Assembly: GCF_050948175.1 (NCBI RefSeq)
Contig: NC_135206.1
Location: 1,689,170-1,753,169 of the forward strand
Reading direction: 5' to 3'
DNA: 64,000 nt
From: Xylocopa sonorina
Taxonomy: Eukaryota > Arthropoda > Insecta > Hymenoptera > Apidae
In this document: positions 11,750 to 22,954 of the stretch, in pieces
How the letters are laid out: every line of letters begins with the position of its first letter
Numbering within the stretch: position 1 is the stretch's first letter
Position numbers and translations under genes: made by a program
Notes under the pieces: model-generated
Database searches by the model: none
What the model was told of the DNA's origin: nothing
What the model saw: the letters and a program-made list of their open reading frames with translations, nothing else

Positions 11750-14700
11750 AAGATAAAGAATCATTGGTTAATGTGTAAATGTAACTATATGGTAAGGGTG
11801 ATTGTAAGTCGTCATTTTATAAATTATTTAATTTCGAAGGAACATAGAATACTTAAAATTGAATGTATTATATGCCATTGAAATTTCTAAAATCTCTATG
11901 CGAATAGACGTACTCGTTACCACAGGTTGTTAATCTCAAAATGATACTAAGAAAAGTGATGCACAGTGTGCAAGATTCAACGATTCTCTACAGAATACAT
12001 TTAAACTATTATAGACATAGCAGGAAGCTAAGTAAGCTGGACTTCTTGATAATTGGTACCATTGCATCAAGATGTAAGGAAGAAAAATTGAAGAATGGAT
12101 CAGTTTACTACTATTATCGACGTCTACCAACGACGAGACACGTGGTTATGTCGAAGTCATTTTTGGCGAGTGCGGTGAAGAAGATGGGCCTCAAGTACCG
12201 ACTTGAAATTCTGCAGATCCTGGATAACACTACACTACCCACCTGCGATTTTTCATTTTCTGAAAATCATCCCCCATTTCTTCTGTCGTGTTCCATGCGA
12301 CATGGATTGTTATTCGCTTTAATAAGGATAAATCTTCTTTACAAGTGCCAAACATTGAATGATATGCAGATTGTTTTGTCACAGAATCAGTCGCTTCATC
12401 GAGGCTAATGGTCCATCTAATATTCTGGATGATTTTGTAAGAGTGCCCACGACCATTGCCGGCTGCAGTTGAAAGACTTGATCAAAACAGCTGAACGATA
12501 AGTGCTGTTTCTTACTCTATGATCGACAGCAATAAGAATATAGGAAAATACCACAGGAGGAGGAGGAACATTCATTGAGCTTGCCTAATGGTCGCTACAA
12601 GTTCAAAATCGGTAATAAGAGACATCAGTTGTGTCTTATAACAGTGTGCAAGGGCTCTCTTAACAGTCACAAGCCATTTTGCTAGGTACTGTCTATCTGA
12701 CATCAGATAACATAAGAAAGTAGTTAACGGACCCAAAAACTGGGTAACCGAGTCTCTCTTTTCTGGTGAAAAGCTAATACCGTCATAGAGGATATGATGG
12801 CAGCCATAAATACCACATTGGGCCACATTAACCATCCTTTCTTAACTGCTCCTTTTAACTAATGACATCTAATGGTGTCCAAGGTGAAGTTCTTTTCTCC
12901 TCATTGCAAATTCGGATAGGAAGTCCAACAAGGTACCTTCAGTCATATACTAATTGTCAGTGGAGTTCTGAGCATAGTAACCACTAAATGGTATCCATTT
13001 GAAGACAATACACAAGTAGGTTGACAAGTATTATAATACTTGAGTGCCGATGACAAATTATAATAAAAATAGAAGAAAAAGAAAGTCGCATCAAAGCATA
13101 TTTCTACTATGAGAATTAAACGAGCAACTCTTAATTGCGTAACAACGAATTCTGAAGCTGGCTAGCAGTTACATTTTAGCCATAAGTCAGCAATCGTCAC
13201 GCACAATGCTATCTATCTACACGTACTATGTTAGTCGAGAGAACAATTTTCGCACTAATTGGAACACGCTTGGAAGATTAATCGTTGTGGCATTCGGAAA
13301 TCAGAGACGCAAGATGGGATATTAGAAGATCGGAAGAGGTTGTTCGCGCTAAATGAAGACTGTAATGGAAAATTTTTGAAGAGTAAAATCTGAGAAAGAA
13401 AATATCGTAGGCAGCTATTTTTCTTCGATCCCAGAATTGTCTGACTGCAGTATATTGGTCATAGCATTTGGACATGAGCCAATTAAATATGATCGCTGAT
13501 GAAATAAACCATGCACATTGGCAACCAATTTATCAAGTCATTTCGATCACTGTCGAAATAATCTGTGTTTATTAAATGCAAATTATTCAAATTGGAGAAC
13601 TCGTTAGATCATATAATTCTGTAGGAAGTCGTTGAGATTCGTAAACACTGCTGTCGACACTAGAATTTGGTTTACGCGTTGAATGATCGATTAATTTTAC
13701 TACTACTATTGCTTTTGTTTTTATTGGATAACGAAAGCTTTTCAGTGCCACGAGTATATCTTTTTGGGATGAGAAAAAAGTTCTGTTTCTAGATAATCGC
13801 AGTAACAGCGTTCTACCTTAACAAATGTGGTTTGTTCTGATGAAAAATACGATTTTGTGATTCCAGAGCGTTATGATTTATTTTCAAAGTTTGCTTAAAA
13901 CTTGTTGTTGTTTCGACAGAGTGCACTCTGTAATTATGAATCGCGAAATCGTGACGCATAAACAGAGTTATCGATTTTATATTGAAAAATACTGGTTTCA
14001 TTCTAATCATATTTATTATCATCGATGGATTTTAGACGGTCGACCTTTTGTTTATTGACGAGCAGTCTTGATCGAGTTTTACAGACACCACACTAATATG
14101 CGCCTAAAAAAATACTATAATTTGAAAAATATGTACCGTGATCTGTTACACCATGTCCCACAGGAAATATTAAGTAAACTTGTCAGTTTATTGTATTTTA
14201 CAATTATTGCATTACAAAATTTTTACTACAATTTATATTAGTTTCTATTCACAGTACGTGTATATTCACTTTTAAATCATCAATAATATTGGCGGAAATC
14301 GTGAATTGTCAAGTTAATAAAAAACGAAAGTCGATGAATCAAGAAATTTGAGTAGTAACTATATTAGTACAAATTATTTCTTCTTTTCCCTGTAATTCTG
14401 TTGTCAATGCATAAGAGTATAAAAGAATTGTATTTAATGTTTTGGAATTACTTTTCTACTTTTTGAATCCTCTTTGAAATCCCTTATCTATGAATTTTCA
14501 ATTTAAAAATAATTTTATAAGATCAGCACCAAGTTACTCCTACAATTAATATTCGATAATAAATTAATAGCTGATAATACGTTTGGTATAATATTACAAA
14601 AAAGTATCGTACCTATACTGGGTCAATTTGATGAATTTGCTAAGGTTTGAGAAAACGCTAATAAAAGTCAAATTATAAATGATATCTACAAAATTCAGAA

Positions 14701-15585
14701 AGCAGTATTACGAAATGAAGAAAGAATAAAGCAATGCAATATTATGCAGCTGCAACCGGCGATGAGGTATGAGAGTCAAGTTCTAGCGAAATGTTCAGTT
14801 TATTCGCTTTGTTTGGCGCTCGTACCTCTTTTGTTATAAGTGTCTCGAAGACTGCTTCTGTCTATTTTTTTGTTGGACGCACAGATTTGTGCTGTCGGTT
14901 TCGCTTCTGGCAATAATAGGACCGTGTTCGATAAACTGTGCTTTGTAAGACAATGTTTGAAAAATTGGCATTGGTCTGCGCGAACGTGTCATCCGTTAGA
15001 AGGACAAGCAACAAGGGGGTTTGGAGTAAGGAAACGGTTCCTTCTCTGTTCAAGAACTCGGCCCTTGACTGAATTTTTTTACATTCCACCTAGACATGCC
15101 TATGATCCCTAAGAAACGTTACAATTTATTTTCTCCTTCGTTCCGTCGATACTTTTATAGAGTATCGCACGATCGTGCAATTAGTTTTTCACGACCCTTC
15201 GTAGGTATCGTGTAAATTAGTGCCTTTCGAGCGCCATTATAAATCGTACTCCACTAAAGGGAGGTGAACGCATTCCTAATATCTATTGATATTGCAATTG
15301 CAACTGCCTTGCTGGCGATCACGTTCTCCGCGAAACTCTTGAATTTCATTATCGCTTCGATTGTATATATTCACGTTCAAGATTAGTGTTGAACTTGACA
15401 TTTTTAATGGCAGGCTCCCAGGCAATAGAATGTCCATTATGTGGCAATATGTGACCCCGGTACATAAAATTCGAGGATTTTTGTAAATTTTGACTGGAGG
15501 CAATCGTTAAACCAGGCTTGCAATTGGTGCCAGCTTAAATTCGTAGCTGAATTATGAATCCCTATTTTTCATCCTTCCTTTAGTT
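11750..15585. other. Long stretch without an assignable gene
   Basis: The longest frame, 11941-12408 (+), has no recognisable domain. On the - strand of 11.9-12.8 kb, pieces such as SLDEATDSVTKQSAYHSMFG loosely recall the DESTD block of hAT transposases, but frames are broken and no second motif supports this. The 14840-15112 (+) frame starts with a hydrophobic stretch but has no known domain. The rest is AT-rich. Confidence 0.35.
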
Positions 15586-15589
15586 TTCT

Positions 15590-16185
15590 TAATGTTGCTA
15601 AACATACTTTTTGAGTCTGTTAAGATTACAAAGCTGTTTTCTTCCGTTTTGATTATGTACTCTTCTATTTTTTCCAAAGCTACTTATATTGCTATTGCTA
15701 TTGTGATAAAGATTATCGCTGTTTTATTTATTCCTATTGAGGTTTCATTCCATTCTTGATTGGCATTGATTATCAGTCCTATCCCGTTTGATTACGTCCC
15801 TGCAATTTTGGACCTATCCGTATAGATTTTGATAGTGCTATCAGGGTTAAACCCGCATTCCATAATTATTCTGTCTATGAGCGCATTTTTGCATATGTTT
15901 TCATTACTTTTTAAGGCAATGTGTCTATTCCCTTTACTTTGTCTATGATTATCTCCATTCCCTGTTCTCCTTCCGTATCTTCTCTTGTGTTTATGTCTAT
16001 CCTGTCCTCTTCTTCTTTCCCTAGAATTATATTCTTCCATTCTTTAGATATTGTCCATTCTTCATATATTATGTCTGTGAATCCCTTCCCTGTAATTGTC
16101 TTCTTCCGCTCCATACTTTTCCAATTGTTTGAGGAGTTTCTAACAGGCAATATATACAGATGCCGTCTTAAGGTGGATACCACGG
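15590..16185 (-). pseudogene. Non-LTR retrotransposon (LINE) RNase H-like remnant
   Basis: On the - strand, across several stops, the reading gives IKIYTDRSKIAGT, then GLIINANQEW, TAIIFITIAI and VALEKIEEYI, and finally NSFVILTDSKSMFSNI. The order YTDxSK, a beta strand, an Ala/Ile helix at the Glu site, and ILTDSxS is the RNase H fold used at the end of R1/Jockey-type LINE ORF2 proteins. The upstream 90 codons (16183-15911) are charged and fit a diverged linker. Several in-frame stops show it is dead. An LTR-element RNase H is less likely, because no DASxxAIGAVL motif is present. Confidence 0.5.
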
Positions 16186-16369
16186 AAAGTCTGATAAAAA
16201 AGATCGACTTTAAAAATCTTATGTGGAGTAATCAAGTCAAATTTAATTGAAATACATGCATATTTGACAAATTTTTAAACTCTATTCTCTTAAAAACAAG
16301 ATTCTAATCAAAGCATTTTTATTCTACATTGTCAACTTAATTAATTTTTGACTTCTCTTTAAGGGGGTT

Positions 16370-16910
16370 AAAGAGGGGTTGAGATTCTTCTCACATCCCA
16401 AGGAACATTCTCTTCGTCGTAGTGGACAGCAGGCAGCGATCACCTCTTCGCAGGACCTACTCTGTTGTTCATCTAATTGAGGGGTCTCCTTCATTGACCA
16501 AGCTTCCAACTGCTCCACGATCTGCTACGCGATCTGCTAATCCGTCAGAGAAAGAAAGACATCTTCTTCATGATCGTCCCTTCCTCTAGCTTACCAAACG
16601 AACCCTTAAGATAAAGATAGAAAAGACGGGGGGGATAAAAGGAAAGAAAATTGGAATCGAAAAGAGTACTTACGCAGAGTGCCGTATTTGCAGAGCACTT
16701 AACACTCACAGTTTCGTAAACTGTACATACCGGCGACCTACCTCGACTTGCCTTCCCCAACATCTCCATTGACCCTCTTCAATTCCATGAACTTTGATGA
16801 ACCTTGTCTATGATGTTCCTATTTCTTCCTGATGTATGATAGAGGTATAAGCCATATTCTGCAACAGATTTTACCAATGTGTTGCATACCATGTGACGGG
16901 ATACCCGTTA
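16370..16910 (-). repeat. LTR-like/leader segment, copy 2
   Basis: 16610-16912 is nearly identical to 8150-8456, including the MEMLGKASRGRSPVCTVYET frame and the GTAAGT donor, but carries a shorter poly-G tract and no gag beyond it. 16370-16608 instead matches 6480-6770. The two loci therefore preserve different junctions of the same element family. Confidence 0.5.
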
Positions 16911-17034
16911 CAATCAGCAAAAAGGGGGTTAATTATGCAGATGCTACTATACTTGTGGGACTTATTTTATGAATCAGTCTGGAGGGTGTAGTAGTATTAG
17001 ATTCATTGGTTTCTGGTGGATTAAAGGGTGGTTG

Positions 17035-17817
17035 TTAGGATAACAGGTCTTTGATATGGACTTTGGGTTGCGTTCTTTTTCCCGGGATTCGAATTCGATA
17101 CACGACGGGAGATAATTTCGCGGTAATTTTATAAGGGCCTTTAAAACGGGGTGCCAACTTTGCTGCGAATCTCTGCGCAGCGAACGATAAAACCCTATTT
17201 CGTCTGCGCACTAAATCTCCCTCCTCGTATTCTTGGTGCACGCGACCTCGATTATAATAGCCTGCTAGCCGCTTTTGATAGGTTTTTCCTCACCCAGTCA
17301 TGGATTAACGGCAGCTGTTTCATTCTATCTTTACACACCGCAACGGCAACTCCTTCAGGATGCTCTTCGCGGGTCTCAGGCTTCTACCAAAGTTAAGGAC
17401 CGCAGGGGTCATCTGGGTGGACGATTGCATAGCTCTGTTGAGCGCGAAACAAAGTTCAGGGACGTGAACGCCTCAATTTTGATGGTCATCTCCCACAAAA
17501 GAGATAATCATCGTTTTTAATGTTGTATTTACGCGCTCCACCGGATTTGCCTGAGCAAGATATGGGGGCACCGTGGTCTGTTTGATCCCGTATTGGCTTA
17601 AATAACAGGTTAAGGACTTATTCACGAATTCTGTGCCATTATCAGTTAACAAATTGCGGGGGTACTTCCACTGGTTTAACAAATATACAACTAATTCTCT
17701 AAGAGTAAACGCTAAATCAGATAAATGGATTTTAATGTAATTGGGTTTTCGATGCGTACACGTTTCACGTGTTCGCGGTCGTAAAATAGCTAGGGTGGTG
17801 GAAGGCATGCGACTCAT
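17035..17817 (-). pseudogene. Ty3/gypsy integrase remnant, copy 2
   Basis: The frame 17817-17473 contains LLTDNGTEFVNKSL (second catalytic Asp region) and then ANPVERVNTTLKTMIISFVG (catalytic Glu region). After a frameshifted stretch, the frame 17241-17035 gives the C-terminal domain: EEGDLVRRRN, LAPRFKGPYKITAKLSPVVY and TQPKVHIKDLLS before a stop. Together they cover the second half of a gypsy integrase; reverse transcriptase and the rest are missing. It matches the 8.7-9.6 kb copy and shares its LTR-like 3' neighbour. Confidence 0.7.
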
Positions 17818-17894
17818 CGATCGTAGAACGATGATGCTGCTGATATCTAAAGAAAGTCATCAGGGATGCTGCTGATGTCTGGAGGGAACTGCTG

Positions 17895-18364
17895 CTACTG
17901 CTGCTGCTTCAGTGAAGTCGTCGAAGATATGGCAAATGCCTGAAGAAAGTCATATTATGAATTAAAATTCGTGTTACTACACGATGAATTAGCTATGAAA
18001 AAATATTAAGAAATGTTGCTTACTTCTAGGAGGACATCATGAGTGTTGTCGTCAGGGTAGAAGTGGTAGTTGAATCCATCGTCGAAGTAGCTGAAAAGCT
18101 TAAACAGAAATCACATTATTATAATTTAGCCTTTGAAAGTTCTTGCTAATATTCTTGATTATTAGTTTACTTTATTGAAATTAATTTTGCGATTGGTTAC
18201 AATAAATCAATCGCAAGTATATTAATTTAGTAATTAAAAAAAATTAAAAGTTTATCAAATTTGGAATTGTAAGTAAAGTACGAAAGATTACTTACATTTT
18301 TTGCTTTTGAAGCACAGCTAGATAAGTAGTTTAGGTAGGCCTTTAGGTAGGCAGCAAATTGACT
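17895..18364 (-). CDS. Candidate small spliced gene, three short 3' exons
   Basis: Three - strand segments join in phase 0 with canonical splice sites: 18364-18296 (acceptor ATTAG, donor GTAAGT), 18098-18024 (acceptor TTTAAG, donor GTAAGC) and 17939-17895 (acceptor TTCTTCAG, ending in TAG). They give 23 + 25 + 14 residues: SQFAAYLKAYLNYLSSCASK..., LFSYFDDGFNYHFYPDDNTH... and AFAISSTTSLKQQQ. Introns would be 197 and 84 nt. All three exons are exact multiples of three, which is unlikely by chance but not conclusive. No start exon or signal peptide was found upstream within the AT-rich 18.4-19 kb. The peptide is tyrosine/phenylalanine-rich and matches no family I know. It could be a small secreted peptide gene, a decayed gene, or coincidence. 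Confidence 0.3.
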
Positions 18365-18369
18365 CTAAT

Positions 18370-19540
18370 CTCAGGGCAACGGATATTAAAAATTAAATTA
18401 AGAATAAAAAAAATATTATCTTAAAATATAATCTTATATAAATAAAAAACTACAATGCTATTGCCATTTACAAAGCAAACACTGACTCTACTCTTTCGCG
18501 CATGAATATTATGAAAAAAATGTGATTAAAATTAGAGCAGCTGTGCTTTAAAAAATACTAAAACTATTTATCGCAACAAACACTGACTTTACCGAAATCT
18601 TCTGAAAACAAAACATTATTAGTTGGGGAACACAGGTTGAGAAAAAACAACACTCATTTTACTATCCCATTATTTTTCATCTTTTTTTGATCCAGTGTTT
18701 TTTTTCACTAAAATATTACTTCCTTTTTTAAATTACAGAATTATACAAACATGTCTATATAAATAAAAGAATTTATGATTGATCTATGAAAATTATAGTT
18801 ATAGACTATCATAGATTATGCAAAAGTATGTATATATGAATAAAATTGATTATAAACTTTGAATATATTGCAAAATATATCTAAAAATTATAAACTATTT
18901 ACAAACACATAAAGAATTCATGATTGATGTATGAAAATGCTATTACGGTTATTTGGTATCAAAATTTAAAGCATACTTAATATCCATAATTATTGAACTA
19001 TATTATATGTTATAAATATTTAAAATTGCTTGCAAAAATAATTATTAAACAAATACATCATTACGTGTTACATACATCGTCACGAATTATGTGTCGAATA
19101 TTACCAAATCATGGTAAAAATCACTTTCTTTCGAGGCAAAATTCAACTATCAAAGGAAAGAATATTTCAACTTACATTTTTCCATATTTCGTTGGAAATT
19201 TATATCACAAACTGTCAGAAAACGTTCTCGAAGTTATATTTTCACACTTTGACAATTTAGCTACTCGAACACGTTTTATCTAACTTAAAAATGTGAAAAT
19301 TGAGGAAGGACTAGAAGAGACGCCCTCGATACTTATACTTGGATTAGTCTACGAAAACTTTGAAAGTTTAAACGTGACTGGTAGAAAAGGTCTGATCTAT
19401 TATGGCTACCATAAGGATTATTGCAAATTAACGAAATATAATATATGGTACCACAATATGGTTTTTATAAATAACTAATGGCGATTTATTTTTCCATAAT
19501 GGTCTTTATTTCCACGCACTGGAAGTGACCTTTGCCTTGT
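18370..19540. other. AT-rich stretch without recognisable gene
   Basis: Two short similar tracts (near 18490 and 18590, both with a GTCAGTGTTTG core on the - strand) are the only internal structure noticed. Frames at 18993-19283 and 19293-19478 (+) show no known domain. Confidence 0.4.
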
Positions 19541-19549
19541 ACTCTCTCT

Positions 19550-19665
19550 CAAGCTTGAAATTTCTACGCGTAAAATTTCTCAGCTTGAACTTTCCAAGCG
19601 CGCAAAATTTCTAAGCGCAAGGTTTCTCAGCTTGAACTTTCCAAGCGCAAAATTACTTTTCTGTT
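19550..19665. repeat. Short 15-bp-unit minisatellite, type A
   Basis: Units such as CTTGAACTTTCCAAG and AATTTCTAAGCGCAA, identical in pattern to the large array at 22955-23965. Confidence 0.8.
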
Positions 19666-20202
19666 CCAAAGAGAACTAATCGATTATATAAAAAAATACC
19701 ATTTGCAGATCAAAATGTAATAATATGGCCAGATTTCAATAATTTTATCCACTAAAAATGAAATATTACGTACTATAGAATGTATAGTTTAACAAGAGCA
19801 TATAATATACATATGCATATTAATATGCTTGTAATTACAAGTAATACATTTTCATGTACGTAATAGAAGAAGAACAAATTTAAATTTTTATTAAATACAG
19901 GGTGGGGCAATAATCATTAACACCTCAGATATCTTCGAAACTATAAGTTTTACAGAAATATTTGCTGATACAGAATTGCACAGTACAAAGAGGCCGATTT
20001 GTTGGAGAAAATAGTTTTTTTGAAAGTGGAGGTATGTCGGACATTTGAAGGTCACCTTCATTTTTTTAAATGGATTGGTATGTTTTTGCTTCCGTATTAT
20101 TATTGAGCATCTTAAAACGAATTCAACGACCTGTAACATGAAGCCATTGAAGGTCATAGAAAGTAAAGAAAGGCGACAATGTTTACGGTTTTAGTAGTAA
20201 TA

Positions 20203-20762
20203 TTAGGTTGGGGAATAAGTTCGTAGTGTGTTTACCGAAGACTTTTATTTAAACAAGCTCGTGAGGCACCCAGACTCCCAATTTTTCGGTAAATCCCATT
20301 GAATGAAGGTGATTGAGAATCGTTTTATGATCGCAGTTCATTTTTTCCGCCAATTCACGACTGGTTTGGCGACCGTTCTCCTTCAAACGTGATTTGAGAC
20401 GTTCTTCATCGAATTCGGAAGGCTTTCCACTGCGGGGCGTGTCATCGACGTCAAAGTCGCCATTTTTGAACTTTGCAAACCATTTCCGTGCTGTAGACTC
20501 GCCTATGACACCTCCTCCATACACGCCGCCAATGAAAAGCAAAGAAGATCAGGTGTCGAATTGTTGATTTTTGCCTCCTGGGTATTCCATTTGTAAGCCT
20601 CAAAACTAATAAAAAATTAAATAACTCAAAAATACAATTAACATAGTTTTGTACAGCAGAAAGAGTTCTATCGAATGAATACTTACCCTTTGCCAAACAG
20701 CAAATAAATCGTTGTAAAATAGAAGAAATATAAAAACGCTATGAACTTATTCCCCAACCTAA
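20203..20762 (-). mobile_element. Mariner deletion derivative, copy A (560 bp)
   Basis: Flanked by TA at 20201-20202 and 20763-20764, with ends TTAGGTTGGGGAATAAGTTC and its inverse, about 25 bp of terminal inverted repeat. The - strand keeps the mariner N-terminus: a QKSTIRHLIFFAFHW segment and, in another frame, ESTARKWFAKFKNGDFDVDD, then ELAEKMNCDHKTILNHLHSM and WVPHELV. These are the two helix-turn-helix DNA-binding parts. Straight after HELV the sequence jumps to the 3' terminal region, so the whole D,D34D catalytic domain is deleted. The same deletion junction occurs in copy B at 43118-43822, so this is a propagated non-autonomous lineage. It is inserted in the long-TIR element. Confidence 0.85.
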
Positions 20763-21290
20763 TAGTTTGTAGAATAAGTTAAACATGATAATTTAAGTTA
20801 ATTAGCAGTAATAGTTTGCAGGATAAGTTAAACATGATAATTTATGTTAATTAGTAGTAATAGTTCGCAGGTCAGACATTTAAAGGTCACCTTCATTTTT
20901 TTAATTGGATCAGTATGTTTTTTCTTCTGTAATACGATGGAGCATCTTAAAACAAATTAAACGACCTGTAACATAAAGCCATTGAAGGTTGTAGAAAGTA
21001 AAGAAAGGCGATAATATGGTTTCGATAATAAATGAAGCATACGTTTGTAGTAGATGTTCGAAATGATGACCATCCCTGTCAGAACTTATCGACGCGCAGG
21101 CTGTAATAATTCGCTGTTGCATGTTGTAAGTTGTAATTGGCACTTTTTTGTGTAGTTTCTGTTTCAGTGTTCCCCACGTAAAGAAATCTAGAGGTGTTAC
21201 GTCTGGTGAACGAGCTGGCCACGATATTGGACCGCTGCGTCCAATCAAATGATTTCGAAATTTTTTATTTACTTCCCTTCGCGCAATTAA

Positions 21291-21915
21291 CACTTTGACG
21301 TAAATGACGTCTATAGCTATCAGATCCTTGACAATATGTACGCAAATGACGGTTATAGCCGTCGTGCATATTTTAATCAATAAAAAAAGAACAGCGTTAG
21401 TACGAATTGTACTAACACATACACTCGTTAAATGATTGAGTAACGCATCTAGAAAAAAAGTGATAGCATGCCAAACAGCATATTAGTTGCTTTTTTTTCG
21501 CTTCGGAACATTTGAGTATCTAGAGACAAATGACTGCTATAACAGTCGATCACGCAATCGTACCAAAAGTTTAGTCGATTTCAGTTGACGCAGTCGAAAG
21601 TTGATTCTTTGAAGACGAACCATTTATTCTGTATTTTTTCATGAATTAAGTAAATACAATGAATTAGTAGAGCAAATGCTGTATAGTCGTTACGACGATT
21701 AGAGCCGTCATTTGCTTGGGGAATAGAAAAATGACATGCAGAGCAAATGACGATTATAGCCGTCATAAGTTTTTTGGGAAAAATTGTGGTAAAATGTGAT
21801 AATTTTCACTTCGAAACATTCAACTTATACCTCATTTCATCTGGCAGTCATTAACAATCGAAAAAAAAATGTGTTTCTGAGAGCGATCGCATAGCCAGAA
21901 ATATGCGTCAATGTG
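21291..21915. mobile_element. TTAA-flanked element with GACG...CGTC palindromes, compact copy (625 bp)
   Basis: TTAA at 21287-21290 and 21916-21919; termini CACTTTGACG and CGTCAATGTG. Internally it carries palindrome-like motifs such as GACGGTTATAGCCGTC (near 21350) and GACGATTATAGCCGTC (near 21749). It aligns along its whole length with 40462-42018 except for two tandem-repeat expansions in that copy. No transposase is encoded. It splits the transposase remnant of the surrounding long-TIR element. Confidence 0.75.
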
Positions 21916-21990
21916 TTAATGAATATTGTGGGTGTATATATATATATATATATATTTAAATTTATATTATATTATATTTTATATATACAT

Positions 21991-22148
21991 ATATATTTCT
22001 CTTTCTGACATCAATTTGAATATTTTGCAATAAGAGTCATATAAATGATAAAACGATGTATCATGTACAATGCAACTATTTATGTCGTTTTATTATTTAT
22101 ATAACTCTTATTGCAAAATATTCAAATTGGTGTCACAAAGAGAAATAT
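21991..22148. repeat. Near-perfect inverted repeat, about 63-bp arms and 29-bp loop
   Basis: Arm 21991-22055 pairs with 22085-22148 around a loop at 22056-22084. For example, CAATTTGAATATTTTGCAAT pairs with ATTGCAAAATATTCAAATTG. The arms are flanked by (TA)-rich sequence that extends the potential pairing. No gene overlaps it. It could be a foldback MITE or the remains of two head-to-head elements. Confidence 0.85.
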
Positions 22149-22159
22149 ATAAAAAATAT

Positions 22160-22940
22160 ATTTTATATATATATACTACTATACTTTTGACTGAAAAAAG
22201 ATATCGACTTAAATTTTGTGCTAAAAACTCACAAAAAATTAAGCTTTCGAATGATATATAATTTTTTCTTTTTTTGGAATTTTTAAGTCATTTTTTTATG
22301 CATATTTTTAGTTTCAGGATTAGTGAAAAATTTCGAAAATTTGCTATACCCAAAAAAAGTATCGCCAGATTTTAACAAAAAACTCAGTATAGGAAGCTCA
22401 TTTTATGCTCTTTAAATGGTATAAATCTTACCCTGGGAAATCTTTTTATTTAAAAGTTATAACATAAAATTCGTGTCGATGCGCGGGCTGTGGACACAAA
22501 ATTCAAGCAAAACAACTGCTTTTCTTAACATATTATGACTTATTACTAAAATTATTATCATCCAAGACTGGAATTATTATTGTACTAAGAAGAATTTGTT
22601 TTTGAAAATACTTTTTAATGATCTGTATATTCCGAATTCACTATATTTTACTTTAATGTTATTTAGACTATTCTTCTTTTTCTGTATGTTTTTCTTGATT
22701 CCGTCTTTCTTTCAATGTTTTAAATATGTCGTACAAGCAGTTGTCAGTGGCATTTTAACTGTTATAAATAATTTTGACAGTTTTTATTGTCTGAGAGTTA
22801 ATCGCTTCTTTCATGCGACGCTTATCTCTTTACATGGGACATAATTAAAAAGCAAACTTCGGCAATTTCTCACCATATAGATAATATTAACTAAAATTAT
22901 AATGCAATAATCACCATATGGATTGGTACTTATATTTATT
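22160..22940. other. AT-rich stretch without recognisable gene
   Basis: Only short frames; nothing assignable. Confidence 0.45.
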
Positions 22941-22954
22941 TGCATAAAAGTACC

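Larger units (their letters stand above)
19898..21940 (-). mobile_element. Long-TIR Tc1/mariner-type element, copy 1, disrupted
   Basis: Starts CAGGGTGGGG after a TA and carries the same terminal sequence as 60075-60365, so it belongs to that long-TIR family. A - strand transposase end is readable at about 21280-20990: HLIGRSGPISWPARSPDVTP then LDFFTWGTLKQKLHKK, the WPxRSPDxxPxDFFxWG signature after the last catalytic residue of IS630-Tc1-mariner transposases. Two younger insertions interrupt it: a mariner at 20203-20762 and a TTAA element at 21291-21915. Transposase reading resumes on the far side of the second (the QYSLI part). Beyond about 21940 it dissolves into (TA)n. A roughly 50-bp unit (GGATAAGTTAAACATGATAA core) is tandemly repeated at 20763-20875, as in copy 2. 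Confidence 0.65.

Noticed and set aside
11935..12440. - strand SLDEATDSVTKQSAYHS, considered as a hAT transposase
   Set aside because: Only one weak motif, no BED finger, no dimerisation domain, many stops; left as unassigned.
12572..12835. - strand frame with hydrophobic stretch, considered as an odorant or gustatory receptor exon
   Set aside because: No family signature, frames broken on both sides, no splice-linked continuation.
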